A stretch of DNA of 64,000 nt from positions 1-64,000 of the forward strand of contig NZ_JAGTAS010000058.1 of the NCBI RefSeq assembly GCF_025685425.1, written 5' to 3'. Below the pieces are notes generated by a model that was not told the origin of the DNA, ran no database searches, and saw only the letters and a list, made by a program, of their open reading frames with translations. Each line of letters begins with the position of its first letter. Position 1 is the stretch's first letter. Source of the DNA: Terriglobus albidus (GTDB taxonomy: Bacteria; Acidobacteriota; Terriglobia; Terriglobales; Acidobacteriaceae). Below are positions 9,125-16,625 of this stretch, piece after piece. The position numbers were made by a program, and so were the translations under genes.

Positions 9125-9172
9125 GACGGCCCCGACTGTACGAATACCGTGCAGCCGGGGCCGTCCGTTTTA
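9125..9172 (+). terminator. rho-independent terminator after the acylase gene
   Basis: A 13-base stem ACGGCCCCGACTG / CAGCCGGGGCCGT, with one mismatch, is followed by CCGTTTTAT. It lies about 100 bases after the acylase stop and directly before the GTG of the next gene. Confidence 0.7.
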
Positions 9173-9182
9173 TCCTGAAGAG

Positions 9183-10451
9183 GTGACTTCCTCTAAGTTT
9201 CAGCGCCTGTGCGCTTCCCTTCTCTTCGCGATTCCTGCCATTGCCGCCGCGCAGGGCACCATCACCGGCACCGTCATGAACTCGACGCGCAACAAGCCTT
9301 CCGCCGGCGACGAGGTAACGCTGATCCGCCTGCAGCAGGGCATGCAGGAGTCCACCAAGACTACTACCGACGCCAAAGGCAAATTCACGCTTCAGGTACC
9401 GGATGCCGGCATTCACCTGGTGCGCGTCACGCATGACAAAACGCCGTACTTCCGTCCCGCTCCTCCGGGAACAGAGTCCGTTGAGGTTGAGGTCTTCGAC
9501 AGCGCTCCCAAGGTAAACGGCATCGAGTGGGAGGCAGACGTGATGCGTCTGCAGACCGACGAGAGCGGAAAGCGGATGCGCGTGGTTGAGAACTTCTTCG
9601 TAAAGAACGACTCCAACCCGAAGAAGACGCAGTACTCTGACCGGCCCTTTGACTTCTGGCTGCCGGCCGACGCGACTATATCCGGTTCTGCAGCACTTGG
9701 ACCGGGCGGTATGCCGGTGCAGTCTTCGCCGATACCTCTGGAAGAAAAGGGCCACTACGCGTTTGTCTTTCCCATCCGTCCCGGCGAGACACGCTTCCAG
9801 GTCTCTTATGAGCTGCCCTATAACGGAACGCTGACGCTCGGACCCCGCCCGACGATGAAGACCGGCACTATCGCTCTGATGATGCCGAAGACCTTCAAAT
9901 TCCAGGCAGCCGCAGGAGCGCAGTACAACCTTGTCGAAGAACTGAATGCACAGACGTATGTCGCGCGTGACATCGCTCCCGGCGCCAAGCTTGGATTTAC
10001 CGTCTCCGGTACCGGCCAACTGCCGCGCGATGCAGCACAGACCAGCGCTGATGGCCAGCCCGCGGCGGCTGGCGGCGATAGCCAGGCAGCAGCGACAGGC
10101 GGATCGGCAGCGACTGATACCAAGCCGGGCGGTGGACTGGGAACGCCGATCGATACACCCGATCCATTAACCAAGTACAAGTGGTGGATTCTCAGCGGCT
10201 TGGCGTTGCTGCTCGCAGTTGCAGCAGGGTTCTTCCTCAGTGGCAAGCCCGTACAGCCCGCTGCCGCAACGGCTGGAGCTGCGCCAACCGCTCCCGCTGC
10301 ACCGTCCGCTCCTCCCCTGTTGCAGACGCTTAAGGACGAGCTCTTCGCTCTCGAAACAGATCGTGCAACCGGAAAGTTGAGCGAGGCGGAATACACGGAA
10401 CAGAAGGCCGCATTAGAGGTTGTACTCAAACGCGCGATCAACCGGTCGTAA
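9183..10451 (+). CDS. secreted membrane-anchored protein with Cna-B/carboxypeptidase-regulatory-like domain and CcmI-like tail
   Basis: A 422-residue protein: signal peptide (about 1-20), a beta-sandwich region starting GTITGTVMNSTRNKPSAGDEV typical of carboxypeptidase-regulatory-like domains, a second extracellular beta region to about 280, an Ala/Gly-rich linker, one membrane helix (about 332-350), a Pro/Ala linker and a helical tail LFALETDRATGKLSEAEY. The tail resembles LRDLNFEYKAGKYPEEDY of the CcmI-like protein upstream, so a link to cytochrome c maturation is possible. A GTG start is used; TATCCT lies 6 bases before it, so the mRNA may be leaderless or use the GAAGAG. Confidence 0.75.
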   Translation: MTSSKFQRLCASLLFAIPAIAAAQGTITGTVMNSTRNKPSAGDEVTLIRLQQGMQESTKTTTDAKGKFTLQVPDAGIHLVRVTHDKTPYFRPAPPGTESVEVEVFDSAPKVNGIEWEADVMRLQTDESGKRMRVVENFFVKNDSNPKKTQYSDRPFDFWLPADATISGSAALGPGGMPVQSSPIPLEEKGHYAFVFPIRPGETRFQVSYELPYNGTLTLGPRPTMKTGTIALMMPKTFKFQAAAGAQYNLVEELNAQTYVARDIAPGAKLGFTVSGTGQLPRDAAQTSADGQPAAAGGDSQAAATGGSAATDTKPGGGLGTPIDTPDPLTKYKWWILSGLALLLAVAAGFFLSGKPVQPAAATAGAAPTAPAAPSAPPLLQTLKDELFALETDRATGKLSEAEYTEQKAALEVVLKRAINRS

Positions 10452-10459
10452 ATAACTTG

Positions 10460-10479
10460 AGGCTGCCCGCGGGCAGCCT
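10460..10479 (+). terminator. hairpin after the 422-residue protein gene
   Basis: A perfect GC-rich palindrome AGGCTGCCCGCGGGCAGCCT begins 8 bases after the stop codon. No T-run follows directly, so it could be an mRNA-stabilising or weak terminator hairpin rather than a classical terminator. Confidence 0.5.
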
Positions 10480-10504
10480 TAAGTGTTTGGCAGTTTTACC
10501 GCGA

Positions 10505-10660
10505 AGGGTGGGGCCCCGGCGAACTTGTTCGCCGGGGCTTAGCGTTGGGGCATCGCGCTTCGCGCGACCTTTTTTGTCATCCCGAAGGGATCCTTTTTCT
10601 CTTACCCTGGTAGGAAACCTCGGTAGAAAAGCAGATTTCTCCGCTAACGCTCCGAAATGA
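10505..10660. repeat. palindromic repeat region between convergent genes
   Basis: A 12-base stem GCCCCGGCGAAC / GTTCGCCGGGGC (10513-10538) with a 2-base loop is followed by CATCGCGCTTCGCGCG and by TGTCATCCCGAAGGGATCC. These blocks match the style of the type 3 repeats elsewhere in the window. No gene is supported here. The position between convergent genes suits bidirectional termination. Confidence 0.6.
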
Positions 10661-10686
10661 CAAATCAAAAGCGGGGACAATACGCC

Positions 10687-11706
10687 CTAGCTCAGAACCG
10701 TGAGCTTGCCTTCCGGCGTCTTCTCGATGGCGTGTAGCAAACGACCGTCTCCATCCAGATGCTGCAGCATCAGCTTCTTCGGTGTCACCGAGAGGTGACT
10801 GAAACCGTAGACCTTGTGTGCATACGGCCCGCGTACCGTGGGATCGACCTTGAGGTCATACAGGTCCGCACCGCCACCTCCTGACAGAAAGTAGGTCGTC
10901 GGATGCCCTTCGAACTCCAGATGCTGCAGATCGTGATCATGTCCCGCCAGATAGGCATGCACACCGTACTTGCGGAAGAGCGGGTCCCAGTCGCGGATCA
11001 GGATCTGATGGTCACCGTGCGGCCCGTCGGAGAAGACGGGATGGTGCGCGATCACGACCGTAAACGGAGTCTTGCGTGGCTTCTGGAGCTCAGCTTCAAG
11101 CCATGCGAGCTGTGCGACGCGCTCCTCTTCTGTCAGAGTGAAATCGATCGTCGGCTTGCCGTCCTTCCGCGGAGCGATCGGATGCGGCATGTTGCTGTCG
11201 AGCGCGATGAAGGTGATCAGCGGATTCTTCTTCGGGAACTCGAAGGTGTACCACTTCGCCGGCATGGTCCAGCGGCTGTGGCCGCGGCGAGCGTACTCCA
11301 GCTCTGCTTCGACCTTGCTCTTCGGAAAATACTGGTAGTCATGGTTGCCCAGCACAGCATATGCGGTGCAGTCGAAGACACTCTTCGGGTACATCTCTTC
11401 GAAACCGGTCTTCCAGCGCTCGGAGTCCACACCGCCCTCCAGTGCTTCGTACCAGTTATCACCCAGCATCAGCAGCGCCTGCGGTTTCAGTTTCTCGCGA
11501 AGCGTATAGTCGGCCATTCCTTTGGCGACAACCTGCTGTGCGGCGGGATTCAGATATCCCCAGTCACCCAGCATCAGCAACTCGGCTGCTGCCGGATCCT
11601 TCGGCATCACCTTGGCCAGGCCATGGCGCGAAGCCCACAGCGCCGTCGCGCTGAAAGCAAAACTCTGCCGCAGAAAGCGGCGACGATCGAGGTGGAGGTT
11701 TTCCAT
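10687..11706 (-). CDS. exported calcineurin-like metallophosphoesterase (tartrate-resistant acid phosphatase-like)
   Basis: A 339-residue protein with a twin-arginine-type leader (RRRFLRQSF, about residues 8-16, then a hydrophobic stretch to about 27). The five metallophosphoesterase blocks are all visible: LGDWGY, LGDNWY, LGNHDY, AHHPVFS and GHDHDLQH. The GDNWY and [11 protein letters not shown] forms match the purple/tartrate-resistant acid phosphatase subgroup, which uses a dinuclear metal centre. It probably releases phosphate in the periplasm. It is convergent with the 422-residue gene and divergent from htpX. Confidence 0.9.
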   Translation of the reverse strand: MENLHLDRRRFLRQSFAFSATALWASRHGLAKVMPKDPAAAELLMLGDWGYLNPAAQQVVAKGMADYTLREKLKPQALLMLGDNWYEALEGGVDSERWKTGFEEMYPKSVFDCTAYAVLGNHDYQYFPKSKVEAELEYARRGHSRWTMPAKWYTFEFPKKNPLITFIALDSNMPHPIAPRKDGKPTIDFTLTEEERVAQLAWLEAELQKPRKTPFTVVIAHHPVFSDGPHGDHQILIRDWDPLFRKYGVHAYLAGHDHDLQHLEFEGHPTTYFLSGGGGADLYDLKVDPTVRGPYAHKVYGFSHLSVTPKKLMLQHLDGDGRLLHAIEKTPEGKLTVLS

Positions 11707-11802
11707 ACGCCTGGTATATCACTGACGTATGAACGGCGGGTGACTGCCCAGCATCGTCGGCCGACCCCGCCACGTCTAATAGGCAGAAGGACGAAAACGC
11801 CT

Positions 11803-12657
11803 ATGAATACGTTGAAAACCGCCATGTTGCTGACATCCCTGACCCTGCTGATGATGTTCGTGGGAGAGTACTTCGGCGGGCAAAACGGCATGGTACTGGC
11901 GTTTCTGCTGGCTGCCGTCATGAACTTCGTCAGCTATTTCTTCTCGGACAAGATCGCCCTGGCGATGTATCGCGCGCAGCCGGCGACCCGCGAACAGCTC
12001 CCGCGGGTGTATTCCATCGTGGAGCAGCTTGCCTACAAGCAAGGCCTGCCTATGCCGAAGATCTATCTCTTGCCTACAGAGTCTCCCAATGCCTTTGCGA
12101 CCGGGCGCAATCCGAAGCATGCCTCCGTCGCCGTGACCGCGGGCATTCTGGATCTGTTGGATGACGAGGAACTGGAGGGTGTGCTCGCTCATGAGCTTGG
12201 ACACGTACGCAATCGCGACATCCTGACCAGCTCCATTGCAGCGACGATCGCGGGAGCCATTACCTTGCTGGCGCAGATGGGCCGCTTTGCCATGATCTTT
12301 GGCGGCTATGGAGACCGGGACGGTCGTGAGCGCGGCGGCGGCAGCATCGGCGCGCTTCTGATGCTGATTCTTGCGCCCGTCGCAGCTATGCTGATCCAGC
12401 TTGCTGTCTCGCGCTCGCGGGAGTATGCCGCTGATGCCTCCGGAGCAGAGCTGACCGGAAACCCGTATGCCCTGGCGCGCGCACTACAGAAGATTGATGC
12501 ATACTCACGCCGTCTGCCAATGGATGCAACGCCATCGACGGCACACCTGTTCATCTCTGCGCCACGCCTGCGCGCCAGCGATCTGGCGGGACTTTTCAGC
12601 ACACATCCTCCGATGGAAAAACGCGTGCAGCGCCTCATCGGTCGTGATCGGATTTAG
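11803..12657 (+). CDS. htpX: membrane zinc protease HtpX
   Basis: A 284-residue M48 peptidase with two N-terminal membrane helices (about 8-20 and 28-46), the zinc motif HELGH at 130-134 and a third hydrophobic region (about 143-190). HtpX degrades misfolded membrane proteins at the inner membrane. The frame stays open far upstream, but the ATG at 11803 ([10 protein letters not shown]) begins the conserved sequence and has an AGAAGGACG site about 10 bases before it; the upstream part is antisense to the phosphoesterase gene and is not coding. Confidence 0.93.
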   Translation: MNTLKTAMLLTSLTLLMMFVGEYFGGQNGMVLAFLLAAVMNFVSYFFSDKIALAMYRAQPATREQLPRVYSIVEQLAYKQGLPMPKIYLLPTESPNAFATGRNPKHASVAVTAGILDLLDDEELEGVLAHELGHVRNRDILTSSIAATIAGAITLLAQMGRFAMIFGGYGDRDGRERGGGSIGALLMLILAPVAAMLIQLAVSRSREYAADASGAELTGNPYALARALQKIDAYSRRLPMDATPSTAHLFISAPRLRASDLAGLFSTHPPMEKRVQRLIGRDRI

Positions 12658-12689
12658 CAAATTCACCCTCACTGCAGAGTTATAGAGCG

Positions 12690-12815
12690 GGCCTTTCAGC
12701 CCTTTAACATCTTGTGGGCATCGAAACCTGGGGCGTTGCCCCAGGCTGGTATAGAGCGCGCCTTCAGCGCTTACCTACCCGGGTGCCCCACCCTCGCAAC
12801 GCTAGGGTGGGCTCG
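12690..12815. repeat. intergenic repeat type 3
   Basis: Contains the CCTGGGGCGTTGCCCCAGG palindrome with TATAGAGCGCGCCTTCAGCG (12727-12772), as at 5919-5965, followed by GGGTGCCCCACCCTCGCAAC with GCTAGGGTGGG (12781-12811). The 12658-12909 gap shows no other feature. Confidence 0.75.
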
Positions 12816-12909
12816 AACGCCCCTAAATTCCTGACAAAGAATCAAATCGAATCTATCGACCATCGTGGCTAACTTGCCCCAAGCCCCTTGCTGCGACGAC
12901 ACTTGAAGC

Positions 12910-13428
12910 ATGGTTGCCTTTCTTCGTTCCCTCCGGCTGCTCTCGCTTATCGCCTGGATGGGCGGCATCGTCTTCTTCGGCGCCATCGCCGCACCCGCGA
13001 TCTTCTCTCCTCAGGTGCTGGAGATGACACAAGGCAACACACGGATCCCCGGCATTATCGTCGGACTATGCCTTACCCGGCTGCACTGGGTAGGTCTTGG
13101 CTGCGGCATTGTTCTTGCGTTGACCACGGTCCTGCTTTATCAGCGCAGCCATCGTAACCGGCTGCAGATGCTGGCCATCGTCAGCCTCACCGCGCTGATG
13201 CTGTGCCTGACGATGTATATCGGCTTCCACATCATGCCGCTGATGGAACATGATCGCCAGCTGGTGGGTGGTGATTTCACGAACCTCCCGCTCACTAATC
13301 CGGAAAGAGCCGACTTTGACCGCCTGCACCAGGTTTCCACGCGTCTGGAGCAGATTGTCCTCCTCTGCGCACTGGGAGTCACACTTGCCATGGCGAGCGA
13401 AGATTTGCCGCAAGACCGGACCGTGTAG
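12910..13428 (+). CDS. DUF4149-like four-helix membrane protein
   Basis: A 172-residue protein with four hydrophobic segments (about 11-29, 52-75, 83-105 and 146-162). The start FLRSLRLLSLIAWMGGIVFF and the HxxxGxGCG helix resemble DUF4149 proteins, whose role is unknown. No Shine-Dalgarno sequence is evident before the ATG. The next gene on the same strand starts 75 bases downstream. Confidence 0.75.
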   Translation: MVAFLRSLRLLSLIAWMGGIVFFGAIAAPAIFSPQVLEMTQGNTRIPGIIVGLCLTRLHWVGLGCGIVLALTTVLLYQRSHRNRLQMLAIVSLTALMLCLTMYIGFHIMPLMEHDRQLVGGDFTNLPLTNPERADFDRLHQVSTRLEQIVLLCALGVTLAMASEDLPQDRTV

Positions 13429-13503
13429 CTGCTGCAACGTTTCCGCCCCGGCCCCATCCAATGAGAGACTATTGATTGGAAAGAATTTAACTGAACTCTC
13501 CTG

Positions 13504-14229
13504 ATGTCTGCCTTTGCCCTAAGCCTTGCTCTCGGTACTGTCGCCGGTCTCGCCGACTTCTTCGGCGGCCTGCTGCTCGTACGCCGCTCGCCAACGACGC
13601 GCTCGCTGCGTTATTTCGTCGCCCTGGGTTCGGGCTTTATGCTGGCTGCCGCCGTTCTGGAGATGCTTCCCGAAAGCCTGAAACTGGCGCCGACCTGGGC
13701 TCCGCTGCTGGTACTGGTGGGCTACTGCGGCGTCCATCTGATCGAGCACACCATCACACCCCACTTTCACTTCGGTGAAGAGACCCATCATGACGAGTTC
13801 ATCGCCCGCTACAAATCGTACTCAGTACTCCTGGGTCTGGGGGTCCATACGCTCTTCGACGGCGTGGCGATCGCCTCAGGCTTCCTGATCTCGAACTGGC
13901 TGGGCTACATCGTCTTTCTGGCGGTCTTCCTGCACAAGCTCCCCGAGGGATTCACGGTAGCTTCAGTCATGCTGGCCAGTGGACAGTCCCGAAAGACGGC
14001 CCTGAATGCTGCCCTTTCGCTGGGTCTGGCTACCCTCGCCGGGGTCTTTCTTATCAATATCTTCCCTTCATGGGTGCATATCGGCCTGCCGGTCTCTGCG
14101 GGTGTCACCATCTATGTAGCCGCCACAGACCTTGTCCCAGAGGTGAACCGTGAGCCCGGCATTCGCATGGCGCTTGTCTTCTTTGCCGGCGTCGCGATCT
14201 TCTTTTTACTTCGTCTCATCGCTGGTTAA
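13504..14229 (+). CDS. ZIP-family divalent metal transporter
   Basis: A 241-residue protein with about eight membrane helices. The two ZIP metal-site helices are clear: HTLFDGVAIASGF (about 119-131) and HKLPEGFTVASVM (about 145-157). A His-rich loop TPHFHFGEETHHDE (about 84-97) could bind metal on the cytoplasmic side. ZIP proteins import zinc, iron or manganese into the cytoplasm. It is followed 48 bases later by the transglycosylase gene on the same strand. Confidence 0.92.
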   Translation: MSAFALSLALGTVAGLADFFGGLLLVRRSPTTRSLRYFVALGSGFMLAAAVLEMLPESLKLAPTWAPLLVLVGYCGVHLIEHTITPHFHFGEETHHDEFIARYKSYSVLLGLGVHTLFDGVAIASGFLISNWLGYIVFLAVFLHKLPEGFTVASVMLASGQSRKTALNAALSLGLATLAGVFLINIFPSWVHIGLPVSAGVTIYVAATDLVPEVNREPGIRMALVFFAGVAIFFLLRLIAG

Positions 14230-14277
14230 GGGCTTTCTTAAGCGACGTTTCCCGCAAAATTCGGTAGGCTTAACCAA

Positions 14278-15054
14278 GTGTTTGTCCGTGTCCTAAGTCT
14301 CTGTCTGCTCAGCGCTACCGCCTTCGCTGCCGAGCACATCACACTGCGTACAGGCTTTACGCTGGACTGTGTCCGCCGTGAAGCAGCGGCTGAGCCTGGC
14401 CGGGTCCGGCTTTACACCAGCGAGCAGAGCTATCTGGAGGTTCCACAGGAAGCCATCGCTCAGGCTGAGTTCTTCGAGCTCCCGTCGCCGTCTATTCGAA
14501 CGGAGCTGAAAGAGACGGTGACGAAAGACGAGACATCTTTAGAGCGTGCAGCGGCGTTTTCATTGCGGAAAACGCCCATAGATGCGGAAGCCCTACACGA
14601 CACCCGCAGGGAAAATGCTCTAACCGCCTCTGAGCTGCACCAGTTGCTTGCCTCGGCTGGGGCAGCACATCGCGTTGACGCTGACCTTCTGGCCGCGGTA
14701 GTTCGTGCCGAAAGCAACAACCAGCCCGCTGCCGTATCCCGCGCTGGAGCGCAGGGACTGATGCAGCTTATGCCCGGTACAGCCCGCGAGCTCGGCGTAC
14801 ACAACAGCTTCCATCCCGGGGAAAACGTCAATGGCGGCTCAGCCTACCTGGACGCGCTGCTGACCCGTTATCACGACAATATGGCCATGGCGCTGGCGGC
14901 CTACAACGCCGGACCTGGAGCGGTGGATCGCTATCATGGCATTCCTCCCTATCGGGAGACCCGTGCCTACGTAGCCCGCGTCATCCGCGAATTCAACCGG
15001 CGTAAACTCGAGGCGGAGACCCGCAACGCAACGGCACAGGCCCAAGCTCAATGA
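14278..15054 (+). CDS. secreted lytic transglycosylase (SLT domain) with a repeat-derived insertion
   Basis: A 258-residue protein: signal peptide (about 1-17), a short N-terminal domain (19-80), a linker, and a C-terminal SLT domain (about 118-240) with the catalytic Glu145 in VVRAESN, then GAQGLMQLMPGTA and ALAAYNAGPGAV. It should cleave peptidoglycan to anhydromuropeptides. Residues about 88-116 (including FSLRKTPIDA) are encoded by a copy of the dispersed cloverleaf repeat at 14539-14623, inserted in frame between the two domains. The GTG start has TAGGCT 7 bases upstream and no Shine-Dalgarno sequence. The stop overlaps the next ATG (ATGA). Confidence 0.88.
   Translation: MFVRVLSLCLLSATAFAAEHITLRTGFTLDCVRREAAAEPGRVRLYTSEQSYLEVPQEAIAQAEFFELPSPSIRTELKETVTKDETSLERAAAFSLRKTPIDAEALHDTRRENALTASELHQLLASAGAAHRVDADLLAAVVRAESNNQPAAVSRAGAQGLMQLMPGTARELGVHNSFHPGENVNGGSAYLDALLTRYHDNMAMALAAYNAGPGAVDRYHGIPPYRETRAYVARVIREFNRRKLEAETRNATAQAQAQ
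14539..14623 (+). repeat. cloverleaf repeat copy A (shortened, inside a coding region)
   Basis: 85 bases bounded by TTAGAGC and GCTCTAA. It keeps the core hairpin GGCGTTTTC-ATTGC-GGAAAACGCC (14553-14576) and the right arm CCCGCAGGGAAAATGCTCTA, but lacks about 35 bases of the left arm and first hairpin seen in copies B-E. It lies entirely within the lytic transglycosylase gene and is read through in frame. Confidence 0.85.
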
Positions 15055-16088
15055 AGGACAAGAAAACTCCGGCCTCCCTGGCAGCACTCGCAGTTCTTGC
15101 CATCCTGATCTATCTTTTTCGCTCGAAGATCCACTTCGATTTCGGCCTCTTCGTGCGCCAGCTTCGCTTAATCGACTACAGACATGTCGCTGCCGGCGTT
15201 GGCCTGATCTGGGGCACCTATCTTTTCCGTTCCTGGCGGTGGACCATTCTGCTGGGGAAACTCCGCAAGGTTTCGCCGCTCTCGCTGACGGGCTCGCACT
15301 TTATCGGCTTTACCGCGGTGGCCATCTTCGGGCGCCTGGCTGACCTGTCGCGGCCCTACATCATTGCGAGGCGCACCAAGACCTCGATCGCGCCTCAGAT
15401 CGCGATCTATACCCTGGAGCGCATGTTTGACCTGGGATCGGCAGCCCTGGTCTTTTCGACCGCACTGCTCTTTCTGCCAAAGAACATGCCACACCACGAG
15501 ACTTTTGTCCGGGTAGGTGCTTTCTCGCTTGCGGCGACCATGGCAATCGCCATCTTTGCGATTGCCATCCGGATCGCCGGTTCTGCACTGGCAGCCATGG
15601 CCAAAGCAATTCTTGGCAGGCTCTCTGAGGGGCTCGGTGAAACCGTGGCGGAAAAGATTCTTGGCTTTCGTGAAGGATTAGGTGCAATTCCCAGCGTTGG
15701 TTCACTCGTGGTCACCATCATTCTTTCCATCGTCATGTGGGCGATGATCGCCGGAGCGTACCTGGAGACGGGACATGCCTTTGTCCATACGCCGCAGCTG
15801 GGAACACTCACCTTTGCCAGTGTCATGCTGCTGATGGCTGCATCGCTCGGCGGATCGCTGCTGCAGCTTCCTGTCATTGGCTGGTTTACTCAGATTGCCG
15901 CCACAGCCGCCTCCATGCAGGCGTTTTATGGCGTGCCGATCGAGGCTGCCACAGCCTGTGGAGCGCTGCTTCTGATTGTGACCTCGCTCAGCATTATTCC
16001 CGTCGGCCTGGTCTTCTCCCGGATCGAAAGCGTCTCTATCGGTAAAGTTGCCGAGGCCAGTGAGCACGCAGCCGAGACATCCGCTTGA
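15051..16088 (+). CDS. lysylphosphatidylglycerol synthase/flippase-type membrane protein
   Basis: A 345-residue membrane protein with about eight helices and the pattern YLFRSWRWTILL, IARRTKTS, YTLERMFDL found in the MprF-type flippase (UPF0104/PF03706) family. Members move or modify lipids; the aminoacyl-transfer domain of full MprF is absent. The ATG overlaps the end of the transglycosylase gene by 4 bases, so the two are translationally coupled, pointing to a shared envelope role. nrdR follows 18 bases later. Confidence 0.8.
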   Translation: MKDKKTPASLAALAVLAILIYLFRSKIHFDFGLFVRQLRLIDYRHVAAGVGLIWGTYLFRSWRWTILLGKLRKVSPLSLTGSHFIGFTAVAIFGRLADLSRPYIIARRTKTSIAPQIAIYTLERMFDLGSAALVFSTALLFLPKNMPHHETFVRVGAFSLAATMAIAIFAIAIRIAGSALAAMAKAILGRLSEGLGETVAEKILGFREGLGAIPSVGSLVVTIILSIVMWAMIAGAYLETGHAFVHTPQLGTLTFASVMLLMAASLGGSLLQLPVIGWFTQIAATAASMQAFYGVPIEAATACGALLLIVTSLSIIPVGLVFSRIESVSIGKVAEASEHAAETSA

Positions 16089-16106
16089 TAAAATCAAATT
16101 ATCCCG

Positions 16107-16574
16107 ATGAAGTGTCCCTACTGCGGATTTACGCAAGACAAGGTCGTTGACTCCCGCGAAAGCAAAGAAGCCGACTCCATACGTCGACGGCGCGAATGTG
16201 AGCGCTGCAACAAGCGCTTTACCACCTACGAGCGCATCGACGAAATTCCCTACATGGTCGTAAAGAAAGACGGCCGCCGCGAGAAGTTCGACCGGCAGAA
16301 GGTCCTTTCCGGCATTCTGCGCGCCTGTGAAAAGCGCCCGGTCTCGGCTGCAAAACTGGAACGCGTCGTCGATGAGACCGAAGCCTATGTTGTGGACTCA
16401 CCGGAGCGCGAGCGCACCACCTCCGAGGTTGGCGAACTCATCATGTCTCGCCTCAAAGAACTGGATACTGTAGCCTATATCCGTTTTGCCAGCGTCTACC
16501 GCGACTTCAAAGACGTGGGAGAGTTCAAAGAAGAGCTGGAACAGCTTCTTCATCGCGAGAAGCGCTCCTTTTGA
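16107..16574 (+). CDS. nrdR: transcriptional repressor NrdR
   Basis: A 155-residue protein of standard length. The N-terminal zinc ribbon has MKCPYC (C3, C6) and CERC (C31, C34), followed by the ATP-cone (PYMVVKKDGRREKFDRQK onward, about 49-139). NrdR senses ATP/dATP and represses ribonucleotide reductase genes. GATAAAAT ends 12 bases before the ATG and may be its own -10 element. A bidirectional terminator follows. Confidence 0.97.
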   Translation: MKCPYCGFTQDKVVDSRESKEADSIRRRRECERCNKRFTTYERIDEIPYMVVKKDGRREKFDRQKVLSGILRACEKRPVSAAKLERVVDETEAYVVDSPERERTTSEVGELIMSRLKELDTVAYIRFASVYRDFKDVGEFKEELEQLLHREKRSF

Positions 16575-16592
16575 TTTATTTCCGGATACGTG

Positions 16593-16619
16593 AAGGGGCA
16601 CGGTGTGGCCGTGCCCCTT
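16593..16619. terminator. bidirectional rho-independent terminator
   Basis: Perfect stem AAGGGGCAC / GTGCCCCTT around GGTGTGGCC, followed by CTTCGTTT on the plus strand. It lies between nrdR and the convergent 814-residue gene, so it can stop transcription from both sides. Confidence 0.85.
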
Positions 16620-16625
16620 CTTCGT

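Noticed and set aside
10903-11802. The upstream part of the 584-residue frame ending in htpX
   Set aside because: This segment is antisense to the metallophosphoesterase gene; HtpX homology begins at the ATG at 11803.
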